From assembly GCF_900111675.1 (NCBI RefSeq), contig NZ_FOHO01000005.1:62001-126000 (forward strand): a stretch of 64,000 nt of DNA. The letters are read 5' to 3'. Of the stretch, positions 44,358 through 53,076 are shown piece after piece. The notes beneath the pieces were generated by a model. The model made no database searches. It saw only the letters and a list, made by a program, of their open reading frames with translations, and was not told the origin of the DNA. Source of the DNA: Paracoccus homiensis (GTDB taxonomy: Bacteria; Pseudomonadota; Alphaproteobacteria; Rhodobacterales; Rhodobacteraceae). The number at the start of each line of letters is the position of its first letter. The first letter of the stretch is position 1. Both the position numbers and the translations under genes were made by a program.

Positions 44358-44815
44358 CAGCTGCCCGCCAGCCGACGCGCGGCATCGTGCACGGCCGCGC
44401 GGATTCGCGGATAGGTGGCGCAGCGACACAGGTTGCCGGACATGGCGCGGTCGATATCCTGATCGGTCGGGGACGCGTTCAGCATCAGCAGCGCCGCCGC
44501 CGACATCACCTGCCCCGATTGGCAATAGCCGCATTGTGCAACCTGATGATCGATCCAGGCGGCCTGGACCGCGTGCAAAGCCTGCGGCTGGCCCAGCCCC
44601 TCGATCGTGGTCACCTCGCCGTTCAGATCGCCCAGCCGCAGCTGGCAGGATCGCACCGCCATGCCATCGACATGCACCGTGCAGGCACCGCATTGCGCGA
44701 TGCCGCAGCCGTATTTCGTGCCGGTCAGGTTCAGCACCTCGCGCAGCGCCCACAACAGCGGCATCTGCGGGTCGGCGTCGATATCATGGGTCTGGCCGTT
44801 CACGGTAACTTGCAT
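44357..44815 (-). CDS. iorA: 2Fe-2S subunit of molybdenum hydroxylase (IorA-like)
   Basis: Small subunit of 152 residues with both [2Fe-2S] domains: plant-type [15 protein letters not shown] (plus distal Cys in VRSCQLRLG) and the all-helical [13 protein letters not shown] with [14 protein letters not shown]. It carries electrons from the molybdenum site. It has no signal peptide, so it is presumably exported together with the Tat-targeted partner. First gene of the operon iorA-iorB-cytochrome-xdhC-mocA. Confidence 0.93.
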   Translation of the reverse strand: MQVTVNGQTHDIDADPQMPLLWALREVLNLTGTKYGCGIAQCGACTVHVDGMAVRSCQLRLGDLNGEVTTIEGLGQPQALHAVQAAWIDHQVAQCGYCQSGQVMSAAALLMLNASPTDQDIDRAMSGNLCRCATYPRIRAAVHDAARRLAGS

Positions 44816-44900
44816 GCGCCCAAGCTAGGTACAGGCCCGCCGTTCCGCAAGGAAGCATCTGCGCCGAATTCGCCTGCCTTTACGGCAGCCCGAAAATGCG

Positions 44901-44932
44901 AAAAGACCGCCACCCAAACGGGTGCGGCCTTA
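44901..44932 (-). terminator. Terminator after rpmG
   Basis: Minus strand: GGCCGCACCC-GTTT-GGGTGGCGGTC with one mismatch, followed by TTTT. It lies between rpmG and iorA. Confidence 0.85.
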
Positions 44933-44956
44933 CCGCGTCACAAAAAGGGCGAGATC

Positions 44957-45124
44957 TTACTTGATCTTGCCTTCCTTGTACTCAACGTGCTGACGGACAA
45001 CCGGATCGTATTTACGAACGGTCATTTTTTCCGTCATGGTACGGGCATTCTTCTTGGTCACATAGAAGTGCCCGGTCCCGGCCGAAGAGTTCAGCCGGAT
45101 CTTGATGGTCGTCGGCTTCGCCAT
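44957..45124 (-). CDS. rpmG: 50S ribosomal protein L33
   Basis: A 55-residue ribosomal protein: [34 protein letters not shown] and a C-terminus YKEGKIK. The zinc-binding Cys pairs of the C+ form are absent, so this is the zinc-independent C- form. ATG 45124 has CAGGAG upstream. Monocistronic, with its own promoter and terminator. Confidence 0.97.
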   Translation of the reverse strand: MAKPTTIKIRLNSSAGTGHFYVTKKNARTMTEKMTVRKYDPVVRQHVEYKEGKIK

Positions 45125-45186
45125 AGTCGTCGCTCCTGCTTCGGGGAAAGACGCCTGCAAACCCCGTGGAATTCGTGTGAAGCCGC

Positions 45187-45214
45187 CTTGTAGCCCGCAT
45201 CGGCATGAAGTCAA
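45187..45214 (-). promoter_or_regulatory. Sigma-70-type promoter of rpmG
   Basis: Minus strand TTGACT (45214-45209) and TACAAG (45192-45187) are separated by 16 bases, about 60 bases upstream of the rpmG start. Confidence 0.55.
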
Positions 45215-45279
45215 CCGCGAATCGCCAAGAAAACCGGTAAAAGCGGCACCGAAATGCAGCTATGCGGAAAACGCGGGGC

Positions 45280-45669
45280 TCAGGGTGCGATCCACAACAG
45301 CCAATCGCTGTGAACCCAGCCCAATCCCGTGCCGGTCAGCTTGCGCGCGGGCCCGTCATTGGCACAGACGCCGGGCTGGTCGATGATGCCGTCGCTGGTG
45401 GCGATGCCGACCCAGTCGCCCTGGGCGCTGAACTGATTGACCCGGTCGCCATTATGCAATTCGCCGATCTTGCGATATGTCGTGCCGGGGCCGCTGCGGA
45501 TGGCAAGAAAACCGTCGCCCCCAGCCTTCAGACCACGCACCTCGCTGAGACCACAGCTTGCCGCCTGACCGTCGCCTTCATGTTCGACGACCGGCACGTC
45601 CAGCTGTTGCGCCGACATGGGCAGCCCCGTGCCGCATGCGATGCCGACCGCCACCACCATTTTCCACAT
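45280..45669 (-). CDS. Exported SH3-domain protein
   Basis: A 129-residue protein with a signal peptide (about 1-20) and a bacterial SH3 domain (GFLAIRSGPGTTYRKIGELHNGDRVNQFSAQGDWVGIAT ... GWVHSDWLLWI). Such domains bind peptidoglycan or target envelope enzymes. Two Cys (SCGLSE and VCANDG) may form a disulfide. It sits between rpmG and the RNase P RNA, same strand as both. Precise function unknown. Confidence 0.82.
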   Translation of the reverse strand: MWKMVVAVGIACGTGLPMSAQQLDVPVVEHEGDGQAASCGLSEVRGLKAGGDGFLAIRSGPGTTYRKIGELHNGDRVNQFSAQGDWVGIATSDGIIDQPGVCANDGPARKLTGTGLGWVHSDWLLWIAP

Positions 45670-45734
45670 CTTTCACCCCCTACCTGCAAACAACGGGCAC
45701 AAGGCTAGCATGAAACAGCGATTCGGCACCAAAA

Positions 45735-46128
45735 CGCGCGGAGGGCCTGTAAGCCGGATTCTGTCCAAGGGGTTGCCCCTCTGGATGACCATTCATCTGG
45801 CCCGGCCGTTACCGGCCGGATCTAGCTGCCTACCCGGACCTGCTGGGGCAAGGCGGCCCTGCGGGGTTGCCCCCGCGCGCGGTCCCTATTCGGCATTGCT
45901 CCCGGTGGGGCTTGCCATGCGGGGTCTGTTGCCAGCCCCCCGGTGGGCTCTTACCCCACCGTTTCACCCTTACCCGCGCGGACGCGGGCGGTCTGTTCTC
46001 TGTGGCGCTTTCCCTGGGGTTGCCCCCGCCGGGCGTTACCCGGCACCGTCGCCTCATGGAGTCCGGACTTTCCTCGCGGCGACGGGTCCTGGACCCGGTG
46101 CCACGCGGTCATCCAGCCCTCCGCGCGG
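45735..46128 (-). ncRNA. rnpB: RNase P RNA (bacterial type A)
   Basis: Catalytic RNA that matures tRNA 5' ends. On the minus strand the 5' block GCGCGGAGGGCT pairs with the 3' block GGCCCTCCGCGC (P1); GAGGAAAGTCCGGACTCCAT and the downstream GCCCGGCGGGGGCAACCC-type block give P4 and the core; ACAGAATCCGGCTTACAGGC closes the 3' side. About 394 bases, with TTTT right after P1. Ends are set by P1 and are approximate. Confidence 0.96.
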
Positions 46129-46133
46129 GACGG

Positions 46134-46162
46134 GATATGACCGGGAACATCGCCCCGGTCAA
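46134..46162 (-). promoter_or_regulatory. Sigma-70-type promoter of rnpB
   Basis: Minus strand TTGACC (46162-46157) and CATATC (46139-46134) are separated by 17 bases. The start predicted about seven bases later matches the RNA 5' end. It begins just past the aroA stop codon. Confidence 0.65.
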
Positions 46163-46167
46163 TGGCA

Positions 46168-47499
46168 TCAGCCCAGATCGCCGCCCAGACCCTGCATCAA
46201 AGGCAGGAAATCGGGGAAGGATGTTGCGATCGGGCTGCCATCATCGACGCTGACCGGGGCGTCGGCGGCCAGCCCCAGAACCATGAAGGACATGGCGATG
46301 CGGTGATCCAGATGCGTCACCGCCACCGCCCCGCCCGGAACCGAGCCCGCGCCGTGAACCGTCATGCTGTCGCGGGTTTCCTCGACCCGGACGCCATTCG
46401 CCTCAAGGCCACGGGCCATGGCGTCGATGCGGTCGCTTTCCTTCACCCGCAACTCGGCCACGCCATTCATCACGGTCGCGCCCTCGGCGAAGGCGGCGAT
46501 CACCGACAGGATTGGAAATTCGTCGATCATGCTGGCGGCGCGTTCGGCGGGAACGCTGACCCCTTTCAGCGGACCATGGCGGACGACCAGATCGGCCACG
46601 GGTTCGCCGCCTTCCTCGCGCTGGTTTTCGAAACGGATATCGGCACCCATTTCCAGCAATGTGACATACAGCCCGTCGCGCGTCGGATTGCGGCTGACAC
46701 CGGGCACGCGAATTTCCGAGCCCGGCACGATCAGCGCCGCCGCCACCGGAAACGCCGCGCTGGAAGGGTCGCGCGGCACGGCAACCGGCTGAGCCCGCAG
46801 TTCGGGCCGACCGGTCAGGGTGATGACGTGCCCCTCATCGGTGGTCTCGGTCGTGATCGTCGCACCAAATCCCGCCAGCATCCGTTCGGAATGATCACGG
46901 GTCGGCTCGGCTTCGATCACGACGGTGTCGCCGGGGGCGTTCAGACCGGCCAGCAGGATCGCGGATTTGATCTGCGCGCTGGCGACAGGCGTGCGATAGC
47001 GCAGTGGCACCGGGTCGGCAGCGCCCTGAATGGTGATCGGCAGACGCCCGCCTTCACGGGTGGTGATACTTGCGCCGAATTCAGCCAGCGGATCGGTGAC
47101 CCGCGCCATGGGACGGCGCGACAGGCTGGCATCGCCGGCGAAGGTGGCGGTGATCGGCGTCGTGGCCATCGCGCCCATGATCAGACGGACGCCGGTGCCC
47201 GAATTGCCGCAATCGATGACGCCCTCGGGTTCGCTGAACCCGCCGACGCCGACACCGTTGACCACCCATTCGCCGGGTCCGGTGCGTTCGACCTGCGCCC
47301 CGAAGGCGGCCATCGCCTTGGCGGTGTCCAGCACGTCCTGACCTTCCAGCAACCCGGTGATGCGGGTTTCACCGACGGACATGGCCCCAAGGATCAGCGC
47401 GCGGTGGCTGATCGACTTGTCGCCGGGAACCTGCGCCGTGCCGGTCAGGGGGCCGCTGCGCTTGGCGGTCATCGGGCGGGGTTCGGCGGAATGGGACAT
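46168..47499 (-). CDS. aroA: 3-phosphoshikimate 1-carboxyvinyltransferase (class II EPSP synthase)
   Basis: Shikimate pathway enzyme joining PEP to shikimate-3-phosphate, 443 residues. It resembles the class II (Agrobacterium CP4-type) group: [53 protein letters not shown] and [11 protein letters not shown]. The residue aligned with CP4 Ala100 is Gly101 ([11 protein letters not shown]), the residue usual in sensitive class I enzymes. Upstream of rnpB on the same strand. Confidence 0.96.
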   Translation of the reverse strand: MSHSAEPRPMTAKRSGPLTGTAQVPGDKSISHRALILGAMSVGETRITGLLEGQDVLDTAKAMAAFGAQVERTGPGEWVVNGVGVGGFSEPEGVIDCGNSGTGVRLIMGAMATTPITATFAGDASLSRRPMARVTDPLAEFGASITTREGGRLPITIQGAADPVPLRYRTPVASAQIKSAILLAGLNAPGDTVVIEAEPTRDHSERMLAGFGATITTETTDEGHVITLTGRPELRAQPVAVPRDPSSAAFPVAAALIVPGSEIRVPGVSRNPTRDGLYVTLLEMGADIRFENQREEGGEPVADLVVRHGPLKGVSVPAERAASMIDEFPILSVIAAFAEGATVMNGVAELRVKESDRIDAMARGLEANGVRVEETRDSMTVHGAGSVPGGAVAVTHLDHRIAMSFMVLGLAADAPVSVDDGSPIATSFPDFLPLMQGLGGDLG

Positions 47500-47569
47500 G
47501 GGACACCTCGTGATTGCCGCGACCTTGTATCGCTAACATCGCGGCGCTGCCACCCGTTTTGCACGCGCC

Positions 47570-48685
47570 CTAGCCCGCCGGATCCGCGCCCCCGAACAGA
47601 TCCAGCTGCGCATTGTCGTGATCGGTTTCGAAACCCGACAACGTGATGCCCAGCAGCCGCACCCCGCGCGGATCGGGCAGCACGGTGGCCGCCAGATCCA
47701 GCGCGATTGCCAGCATCTCGGCCTGCGAGGCCACCGGGCGGCCAAGACTGCGGGCGCGCGTGATCTGCTGAAAATCCGAAAACTTGACCTTCAGCGTGAC
47801 GGTGCGGCCCTGCAATTCATGCCGGCCGACATGCTGCCAGACCTTGTCGGCAAGCGGCAGCAGGGCCTGTTCGATCTGATCCATCTGCATCAGATCGGCG
47901 GAATAGGTATTTTCCGCCCCCACCGATTTGCGCACCCGGTCGGGGCTGACCCTGCGGTGATCGACCCCGCGCGAGATATTCCAGTAATAGCGTCCGGCCT
48001 TGCCAAAGCGCCGCAGCAGAAAGTCCAGATCCTGCGCGCGCAGATCGGCGCCGGTCTGAATGCCCATCGCGTTCATCTTGCGCGCGGTCTGCGGGCCGAT
48101 GCCATGAAACTTACCCACCGGCAGCGTCAGCACGAAGTCCGGCCCGCGGTCAGGGGTAATCACGCAAAGCCCGTCGGGCTTGTTCTGATCCGAGGCCAGC
48201 TTCGCCAGAAACTTGTTATAGCTGACCCCCGCGCTGGCTGTCAGCTGTGTGGTGTCGCGGATCCGCGCGCGGATTTCCTTGGCGACCTGGGTCGCGGTCT
48301 GACCGGGCCACAGGTGATCGGTCACGTCCAGATAGGCCTCATCCAGCGAGAGGGGTTCGATCAGCGGCGTATAATCGGCAAAGATGTCGCGGATCTGGGC
48401 GCTGACCGCGCGGTAGACCTCGAACCGGTGCCTGACGAAGATCAGGTCCGGGCAAAGCCGCGCGGCCCGGACCGATGGCATGGCCGAGCGCACCCCGTAG
48501 ACCCGCGCCTCATAGCTGGCGGCCGCAACCACGCCCCGCGCCGACGACCCGCCGACCGCGACCGGCTTGCCCCGCAATTCCGGGTGATCGCGTTGTTCGA
48601 CCGAGGCAAAGAACGCATCCATGTCGATATGGATGATCTTGCGGATGGCCGCCGGGTCCGGGGCCATGTCGGCCCCGTGGCTCAT
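47570..48685 (-). CDS. dinB: DNA polymerase IV
   Basis: Y-family translesion polymerase of 371 residues. Catalytic acids: IHIDMDAFFASVE (Asp21, Asp23) and PLSLDEAYLDV (Asp115, Glu116). Thumb helix-hairpin-helix GKFHGIGPQTARKM and little-finger domain follow, and the C-terminus has a sliding-clamp motif QLDLFGG. The start overlaps the ygfZ stop by four bases. No LexA-type box was recognised upstream; expression probably follows the ygfZ transcript. Confidence 0.96.
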   Translation of the reverse strand: MSHGADMAPDPAAIRKIIHIDMDAFFASVEQRDHPELRGKPVAVGGSSARGVVAAASYEARVYGVRSAMPSVRAARLCPDLIFVRHRFEVYRAVSAQIRDIFADYTPLIEPLSLDEAYLDVTDHLWPGQTATQVAKEIRARIRDTTQLTASAGVSYNKFLAKLASDQNKPDGLCVITPDRGPDFVLTLPVGKFHGIGPQTARKMNAMGIQTGADLRAQDLDFLLRRFGKAGRYYWNISRGVDHRRVSPDRVRKSVGAENTYSADLMQMDQIEQALLPLADKVWQHVGRHELQGRTVTLKVKFSDFQQITRARSLGRPVASQAEMLAIALDLAATVLPDPRGVRLLGITLSGFETDHDNAQLDLFGGADPAG

Positions 48686-49416
48686 TCGCTGTCGACGCGC
48701 AGGGGGGACAGGCGGGCGGTGTCGGCCTGCATCCCTTCGGCCAGCCGGTCAAAGCGGACATGCGCAATCGCCTTGCCGCCCGATTGGGTGAACAGGGCGC
48801 CGACCTCGCGCCCGTCGCTGACGATCTTCGTGCCGACCGGGGCCTGCCCGTCGATGGCCAGCACGGTCAATCCCTTGCGCAATTCGGTCTTGTGCTTCAT
48901 CCGCGCCGTGACTTCCTGCCCGACATAACAGCCCTTGCGGAAATCGACGCCGTGCAGCCGTTCGAACCCGGCCTCCAGGATGAAGGTGTCGTTCGGGATC
49001 AGCTCGATCAGGCTTTCGGGGATGCAATGGGCCACCCGGATCGCATCCCAATCGGTGCCGTCATCGCCGGTCGCGCCGTAATGCCGCCATCCCAGCGCAT
49101 CGTGACGCGGATCGGCAATCGCCCCTTCGGGCGCGGGACCGGTGCCGCGGGCGACGGGCATGTCGATCGCCTCAATCGTGACTTTCGACCGCAATTTGTA
49201 CATCGACAGGCGGCGCATCAGGTCGTCGGCCAGCCCGGCATCGACATCCAGAAGCAGCGCGTCATCCTGCGGGATCACCAGAAAATCGGCCAGATACTTG
49301 CCTTGCGGCGTCAGCAACGCCGTCCAGCACGCCCCGCGAGAGATGTCGTTGGTGACAAGACCCTGAAGAAATTCGATGCGGTCCTCGCCGGTCAGGCGAA
49401 TGATCTGGCGGGTCAT
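48682..49416 (-). CDS. ygfZ: YgfZ/GcvT-like folate-binding iron-sulfur maturation protein
   Basis: Tetrahydrofolate-dependent protein needed for upkeep of some [4Fe-4S] enzymes. 244 residues with the hallmark KGCYVGQEVTARMKHK and the N-terminal LTGEDRIEFLQGLVTNDI. The gene starts immediately at the end of the ABC transporter gene (no gap) and overlaps dinB by four bases. Confidence 0.93.
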   Translation of the reverse strand: MTRQIIRLTGEDRIEFLQGLVTNDISRGACWTALLTPQGKYLADFLVIPQDDALLLDVDAGLADDLMRRLSMYKLRSKVTIEAIDMPVARGTGPAPEGAIADPRHDALGWRHYGATGDDGTDWDAIRVAHCIPESLIELIPNDTFILEAGFERLHGVDFRKGCYVGQEVTARMKHKTELRKGLTVLAIDGQAPVGTKIVSDGREVGALFTQSGGKAIAHVRFDRLAEGMQADTARLSPLRVDSE

Positions 49417-51171
49417 CTACTGGTCTCCGAATTGCAAAGCGACAAGGCGGGCATAGGCGCCGCCCCTGTCCATCAACTGGTCATGGCTGCCCTCTTCGAC
49501 AACCCTGCCCTGTTCGATCACGACGATCTTGTCGGCATTGCGGATCGTGGACAGACGATGCGCGATGACCAGCGTGGTGCGCCCCCGCGACAACCGATCC
49601 AGCGCATCCTGAACCAGACGTTCGCTTGCGGTGTCCAGCGCACTTGTCGCCTCGTCCAGCAACAGGATCGGTGCGTCGCGCAGCACGGCACGCGCAATCG
49701 CCACGCGCTGACGCTGCCCGCCCGAGAGGGACGATCCGCGCGGGCCGGCGGCGCTGTCCAGACCGCGCTGCAATCCGGCGGTGAATTCATCGACATGCGC
49801 CGTGCGCAGCGCCTTTTGCAGGTCATCCTCGTTCGCGTCGGGGCGGCCCATCAGGATATTGTCGCGCAGCGTCTCGTCGAACAGCGCGGAATCCTGCGCC
49901 ACGGTCGAGAATTGATCCCGCAGCACGCCAAGGTCGTAATCGGTGACCGACACGCCCCCCAGCAGCACCTGTCCGCTGTCAGGATCGACCATGCGGGTCA
50001 GCAGGTTGAAGACGGTGGACTTGCCCGCCCCCGACGGTCCCACCAGCGCAGTCGTCTGGCCCGCCGGCGCGATAAACGACAACCCACCCAGCGCCATCTG
50101 ACCGTCATAGGACAGGTGAACGTCGCGCAGCTCGATCGACTTGTCGGCGGGCGGTTCCCGGCGCGACCCCGACCGGATCGTCGGCGCGGTGTCAAAGACT
50201 TGGTAGATGCGTTCCAGACTGGCCGCGGCGGTCTGCCAGTTGCCAGCCGTGCTGCCCAGACGGCGCATCGGCTGAAAGGCCAGTGCCAGCGCGGTAAAGA
50301 ACGACATGAAATCCCCGACGCTCCGCTCGCCCTCCATCACCTCGCGGCCGCCCAGGGCCAGAACGGCGACAAAGCCAAGCCCGGTGACGATATCGGTCAG
50401 CGCCGGGATCACGCTGCTGGTCGCGGCGACCTTGGTCTGTGAATCCCGGATGCGGCCCACGATCTGGGCAAAGCGGTCGGTCTGCGCGGCCTCGGCGCGG
50501 TTCAGCCGGATCGAGGTGATGCCGTGCAGCACCTCGTCCAGCCGGGTCGCGCGCTGGCTGGCATGGGCGCGGTTCTGGCGCATCTTGCGGCGGATATAGC
50601 GCTGAACCAGCGCCGCGGGGGCGATCAGGATCGGTGCCCCGATCAGCGCCGCCAGCGTCCAGACAGGGTCGATATTCACGGCCACCGCGAACAGCATCAC
50701 CAGCGAAATCGCATCGCGGGTCGAGGATGTCAGGATCGTCGACCACACCCCCTGCACGGCCATGGTGTCGCCCTGTATCCTTTCGATCAGCGCGCCGGGC
50801 GGGTTGGTGCGAAAGAACTGCCCGTCCAGCGTCAGGATATGGGCCAGCATGTCGCGCTGCATCAGGGTCGAGATGCTCAGCGAGATCCGCGTCAACAGGG
50901 ACCGGCTGGCAATCAGCGTGATCGCGCGCAGAAAGAAGATGCCCAGAATCGCGCCGCCGACCCACCAGATCGCGCCCTCTTCCTTGCCGACGAACACGCG
51001 GTCGAACAGCGGTTTCAGCATCCAGGAAATCAGCGCCAGCGTCGATCCCTCGATCGTCATCAGCACGAATGCCCCCGTCATGCCCAGCCGGTGCCTTTGC
51101 AGATAGTCGCGCCACAGCCGTGCAAACAGGCCGCGAGAGGTAAGGGTGCTGCTGCTGTCTGGCTGGCTCAC
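49417..51171 (-). CDS. MsbA-type ABC exporter (fused permease/ATPase)
   Basis: Lipid-exporter-like half transporter of 584 residues: six hydrophobic segments in the first 330, then a nucleotide-binding domain with Walker A GPSGAGKST, signature LSGGQRQRVAIARA, Walker B ILLLDEATSALD and His switch IAHRLS. The likely substrate is lipid A or another amphiphile, from family similarity only. The start is GTG at 51171. Head of the run exporter-ygfZ-dinB; divergent from the aminotransferase. Confidence 0.9.
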   Translation of the reverse strand: MSQPDSSSTLTSRGLFARLWRDYLQRHRLGMTGAFVLMTIEGSTLALISWMLKPLFDRVFVGKEEGAIWWVGGAILGIFFLRAITLIASRSLLTRISLSISTLMQRDMLAHILTLDGQFFRTNPPGALIERIQGDTMAVQGVWSTILTSSTRDAISLVMLFAVAVNIDPVWTLAALIGAPILIAPAALVQRYIRRKMRQNRAHASQRATRLDEVLHGITSIRLNRAEAAQTDRFAQIVGRIRDSQTKVAATSSVIPALTDIVTGLGFVAVLALGGREVMEGERSVGDFMSFFTALALAFQPMRRLGSTAGNWQTAAASLERIYQVFDTAPTIRSGSRREPPADKSIELRDVHLSYDGQMALGGLSFIAPAGQTTALVGPSGAGKSTVFNLLTRMVDPDSGQVLLGGVSVTDYDLGVLRDQFSTVAQDSALFDETLRDNILMGRPDANEDDLQKALRTAHVDEFTAGLQRGLDSAAGPRGSSLSGGQRQRVAIARAVLRDAPILLLDEATSALDTASERLVQDALDRLSRGRTTLVIAHRLSTIRNADKIVVIEQGRVVEEGSHDQLMDRGGAYARLVALQFGDQ

Positions 51172-51333
51172 TGAATTCCGTCCGCGTTCTTGTTGGCACG
51201 TTCCGGGCGGGGCCGGTCATGTCTTGTCCGCAAGCCATAGCCCGTCAGCGCCGGGGCGGGCAAGGCGGCTGCGGCAATTGACGCCTGCGCGAAAGCCCCC
51301 TAGCCAGTTTGCATATCGTGAAGGAACCCGCCC

Positions 51334-52506
51334 ATGACCCTTGCCTTCGGCCAGCCCATCATCGCAATTCCCGGCCCCTCGCCGGTGCCCGACCGGGTGC
51401 TGCGCGCCGCGCATCGCGCCTCGCCCGATATCTATGGCGACGAACTGGCGGCGCTGAATCTGCAGGTCATGGCACAGTTGAAGCGGCTGGCCGGAACGCG
51501 CGCGCATCTGGCCCCCTATATCGGCAACGGCCATGTCGGCTGGGAGGCCAGCGCCGCCAATATCTTCAATCCCGGCGATCGGGCGCTGGTTCTGACATCG
51601 GGGCATTTCGGGCGGTCCTGGCTGGATCAGCTGACCCAGACCGGCATCGCCGCCGAGGCGCTGGATTTCGGCAACCGCCCCGCAGATCCGGCGATGCTGG
51701 CCGAACGGCTGGCGCAGGATGGCGATGGTCGGATCAAGGCGGTCATGGTCTGCCAGACCGACACCGCCAGCGCCGCCTGCGCCGATATTCCCGCGATCCG
51801 CGCCGCGATGGGCGATCACCCCGCGCTGCTGGTCGTCGATGCCATCGCCTCGCTGGGTTGTGCGCCGATGCATATGGATGACTGGGGCGTCGATGTGCTG
51901 ATCGCAGGCAGCCAGAAGGGGCTGATGTGCCTGCCCGGCACGGTCTTTCTGTGGTTTTCCGACCGTGCGGCGGCTGTGGGGCCAACCGCGCTGACCTCAC
52001 CGACATGGAACTGGCATCTGCGAGCGGGGGCCGAGGCGCTGTGGCGATTTTGGGGCGGAACGCCGCCCGTGCAGCAGATCTTCGCGCTGGACGAGGCGCT
52101 GCGCATGATCCTGGACGAAGAGGGCCTGCAGAATGTCTGGGCACGCCACGACACGCTGGCCAAGGGTGTCTGGGCCGCGACCGAGGCCTGGGCCGACGGC
52201 AATCCCGACATCGTGCTGTCGGTGCAGGACCGCGCCTGCCGTTCGGCCGCGGTGACCGCGCTGAAGATCCCCGGCGCGGATGCGCTGCGCGGCTGGACCC
52301 GCGACAGGATGGGCGTGACGCTTGGCGTCGGTCTGGGTGCGGCGGACCCCGCCAATGCGCTGCGCGTGGCGCATATGGGCTACTGCAACGCGGCGACGGT
52401 GATGGGCGCGCTGGGGGCGATGGCGGCGGGCATGACCGCGCTGTCGATCCCGCATGGCCGTGGCGCATTGGACGCGGCGGCGGCGGTCTTTGCGGCCAAT
52501 GCCTAG
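51334..52506 (+). CDS. Serine/alanine-glyoxylate aminotransferase family protein
   Basis: Class V PLP aminotransferase of 390 residues. PLP lysine in IAGSQKGLMCLPGTVFLWFS; N-terminus IIAIPGPSPVPDRVLRA and LTSGHFGRSWLDQ fit the serine-glyoxylate/alanine-glyoxylate group. The exact donor is uncertain. AAGGAA precedes the ATG. It stops four bases inside the convergent rsmD gene. Confidence 0.85.
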   Translation: MTLAFGQPIIAIPGPSPVPDRVLRAAHRASPDIYGDELAALNLQVMAQLKRLAGTRAHLAPYIGNGHVGWEASAANIFNPGDRALVLTSGHFGRSWLDQLTQTGIAAEALDFGNRPADPAMLAERLAQDGDGRIKAVMVCQTDTASAACADIPAIRAAMGDHPALLVVDAIASLGCAPMHMDDWGVDVLIAGSQKGLMCLPGTVFLWFSDRAAAVGPTALTSPTWNWHLRAGAEALWRFWGGTPPVQQIFALDEALRMILDEEGLQNVWARHDTLAKGVWAATEAWADGNPDIVLSVQDRACRSAAVTALKIPGADALRGWTRDRMGVTLGVGLGAADPANALRVAHMGYCNAATVMGALGAMAAGMTALSIPHGRGALDAAAAVFAANA

Positions 52507-53075
52507 GCGGCGTCCCCCGGCATCCGCGCCAGCGTGACCAGCGTATCGCCATATTTCCGCTGATCCAGCAGGACCAGCGGCGCGGGCAGGATCGGCGGGC
52601 GCGATTCTTCCCAGACGATCATCGCGCCGGGGGCGATCCAGCCCCCGTCCAGCGCCGAGGTCAGTGCCCGCTCGCCCAGCGCCTTGCCATAGGGCGGATC
52701 CAGAAAGATCAAACCGAAAGCCGCGCCCCGGTTCTGGCCCAGCCCGGTCGCGTCGCGCCGCCACAGATCGGTGGACCCCGCCGCCCGGCAGCGGTCGATA
52801 TTGTCGCGGATCAGCGCCCGCGATTTCACCCCGTCATCGACAAAGGTGACCGCCGCCGCGCCGCGCGACAGCGCCTCTAGCCCAAGGGCGCCGGTGCCCG
52901 CGAAAAGATCCAGCACCCGCGCCCCCGGAATCGGGTTTCCATGACCGCCATTGATCAGCAGGTTGAAGATCGATTCCCGCACCCGGTCGGTGGTCGGTCG
53001 CAAATGCGCGGCCTGATCGCCAATGCCCACCTCGGCCAGTTTCAGCCCACGCAGATTTCCGCCAACAATCCGCAT
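52503..53075 (-). CDS. rsmD: 16S rRNA (guanine(966)-N2)-methyltransferase RsmD
   Basis: Methylates G966 of 16S rRNA. 190 residues with the SAM motif RVLDLFAGTGALGLEALSRGA, catalytic LIFLDPPYGKAL and the N-terminal RIVGGNLRGLKL and LRPTTDRVRESIFN. The start is one base beyond the stop of the upstream FAD reductase gene. Confidence 0.96.
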   Translation of the reverse strand: MRIVGGNLRGLKLAEVGIGDQAAHLRPTTDRVRESIFNLLINGGHGNPIPGARVLDLFAGTGALGLEALSRGAAAVTFVDDGVKSRALIRDNIDRCRAAGSTDLWRRDATGLGQNRGAAFGLIFLDPPYGKALGERALTSALDGGWIAPGAMIVWEESRPPILPAPLVLLDQRKYGDTLVTLARMPGDAA

Positions 53076-53076
53076 G

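Noticed and set aside
45737..46306. Plus-strand open frames over the RNase P RNA
   Set aside because: The conserved RNase P core on the minus strand explains the sequence.
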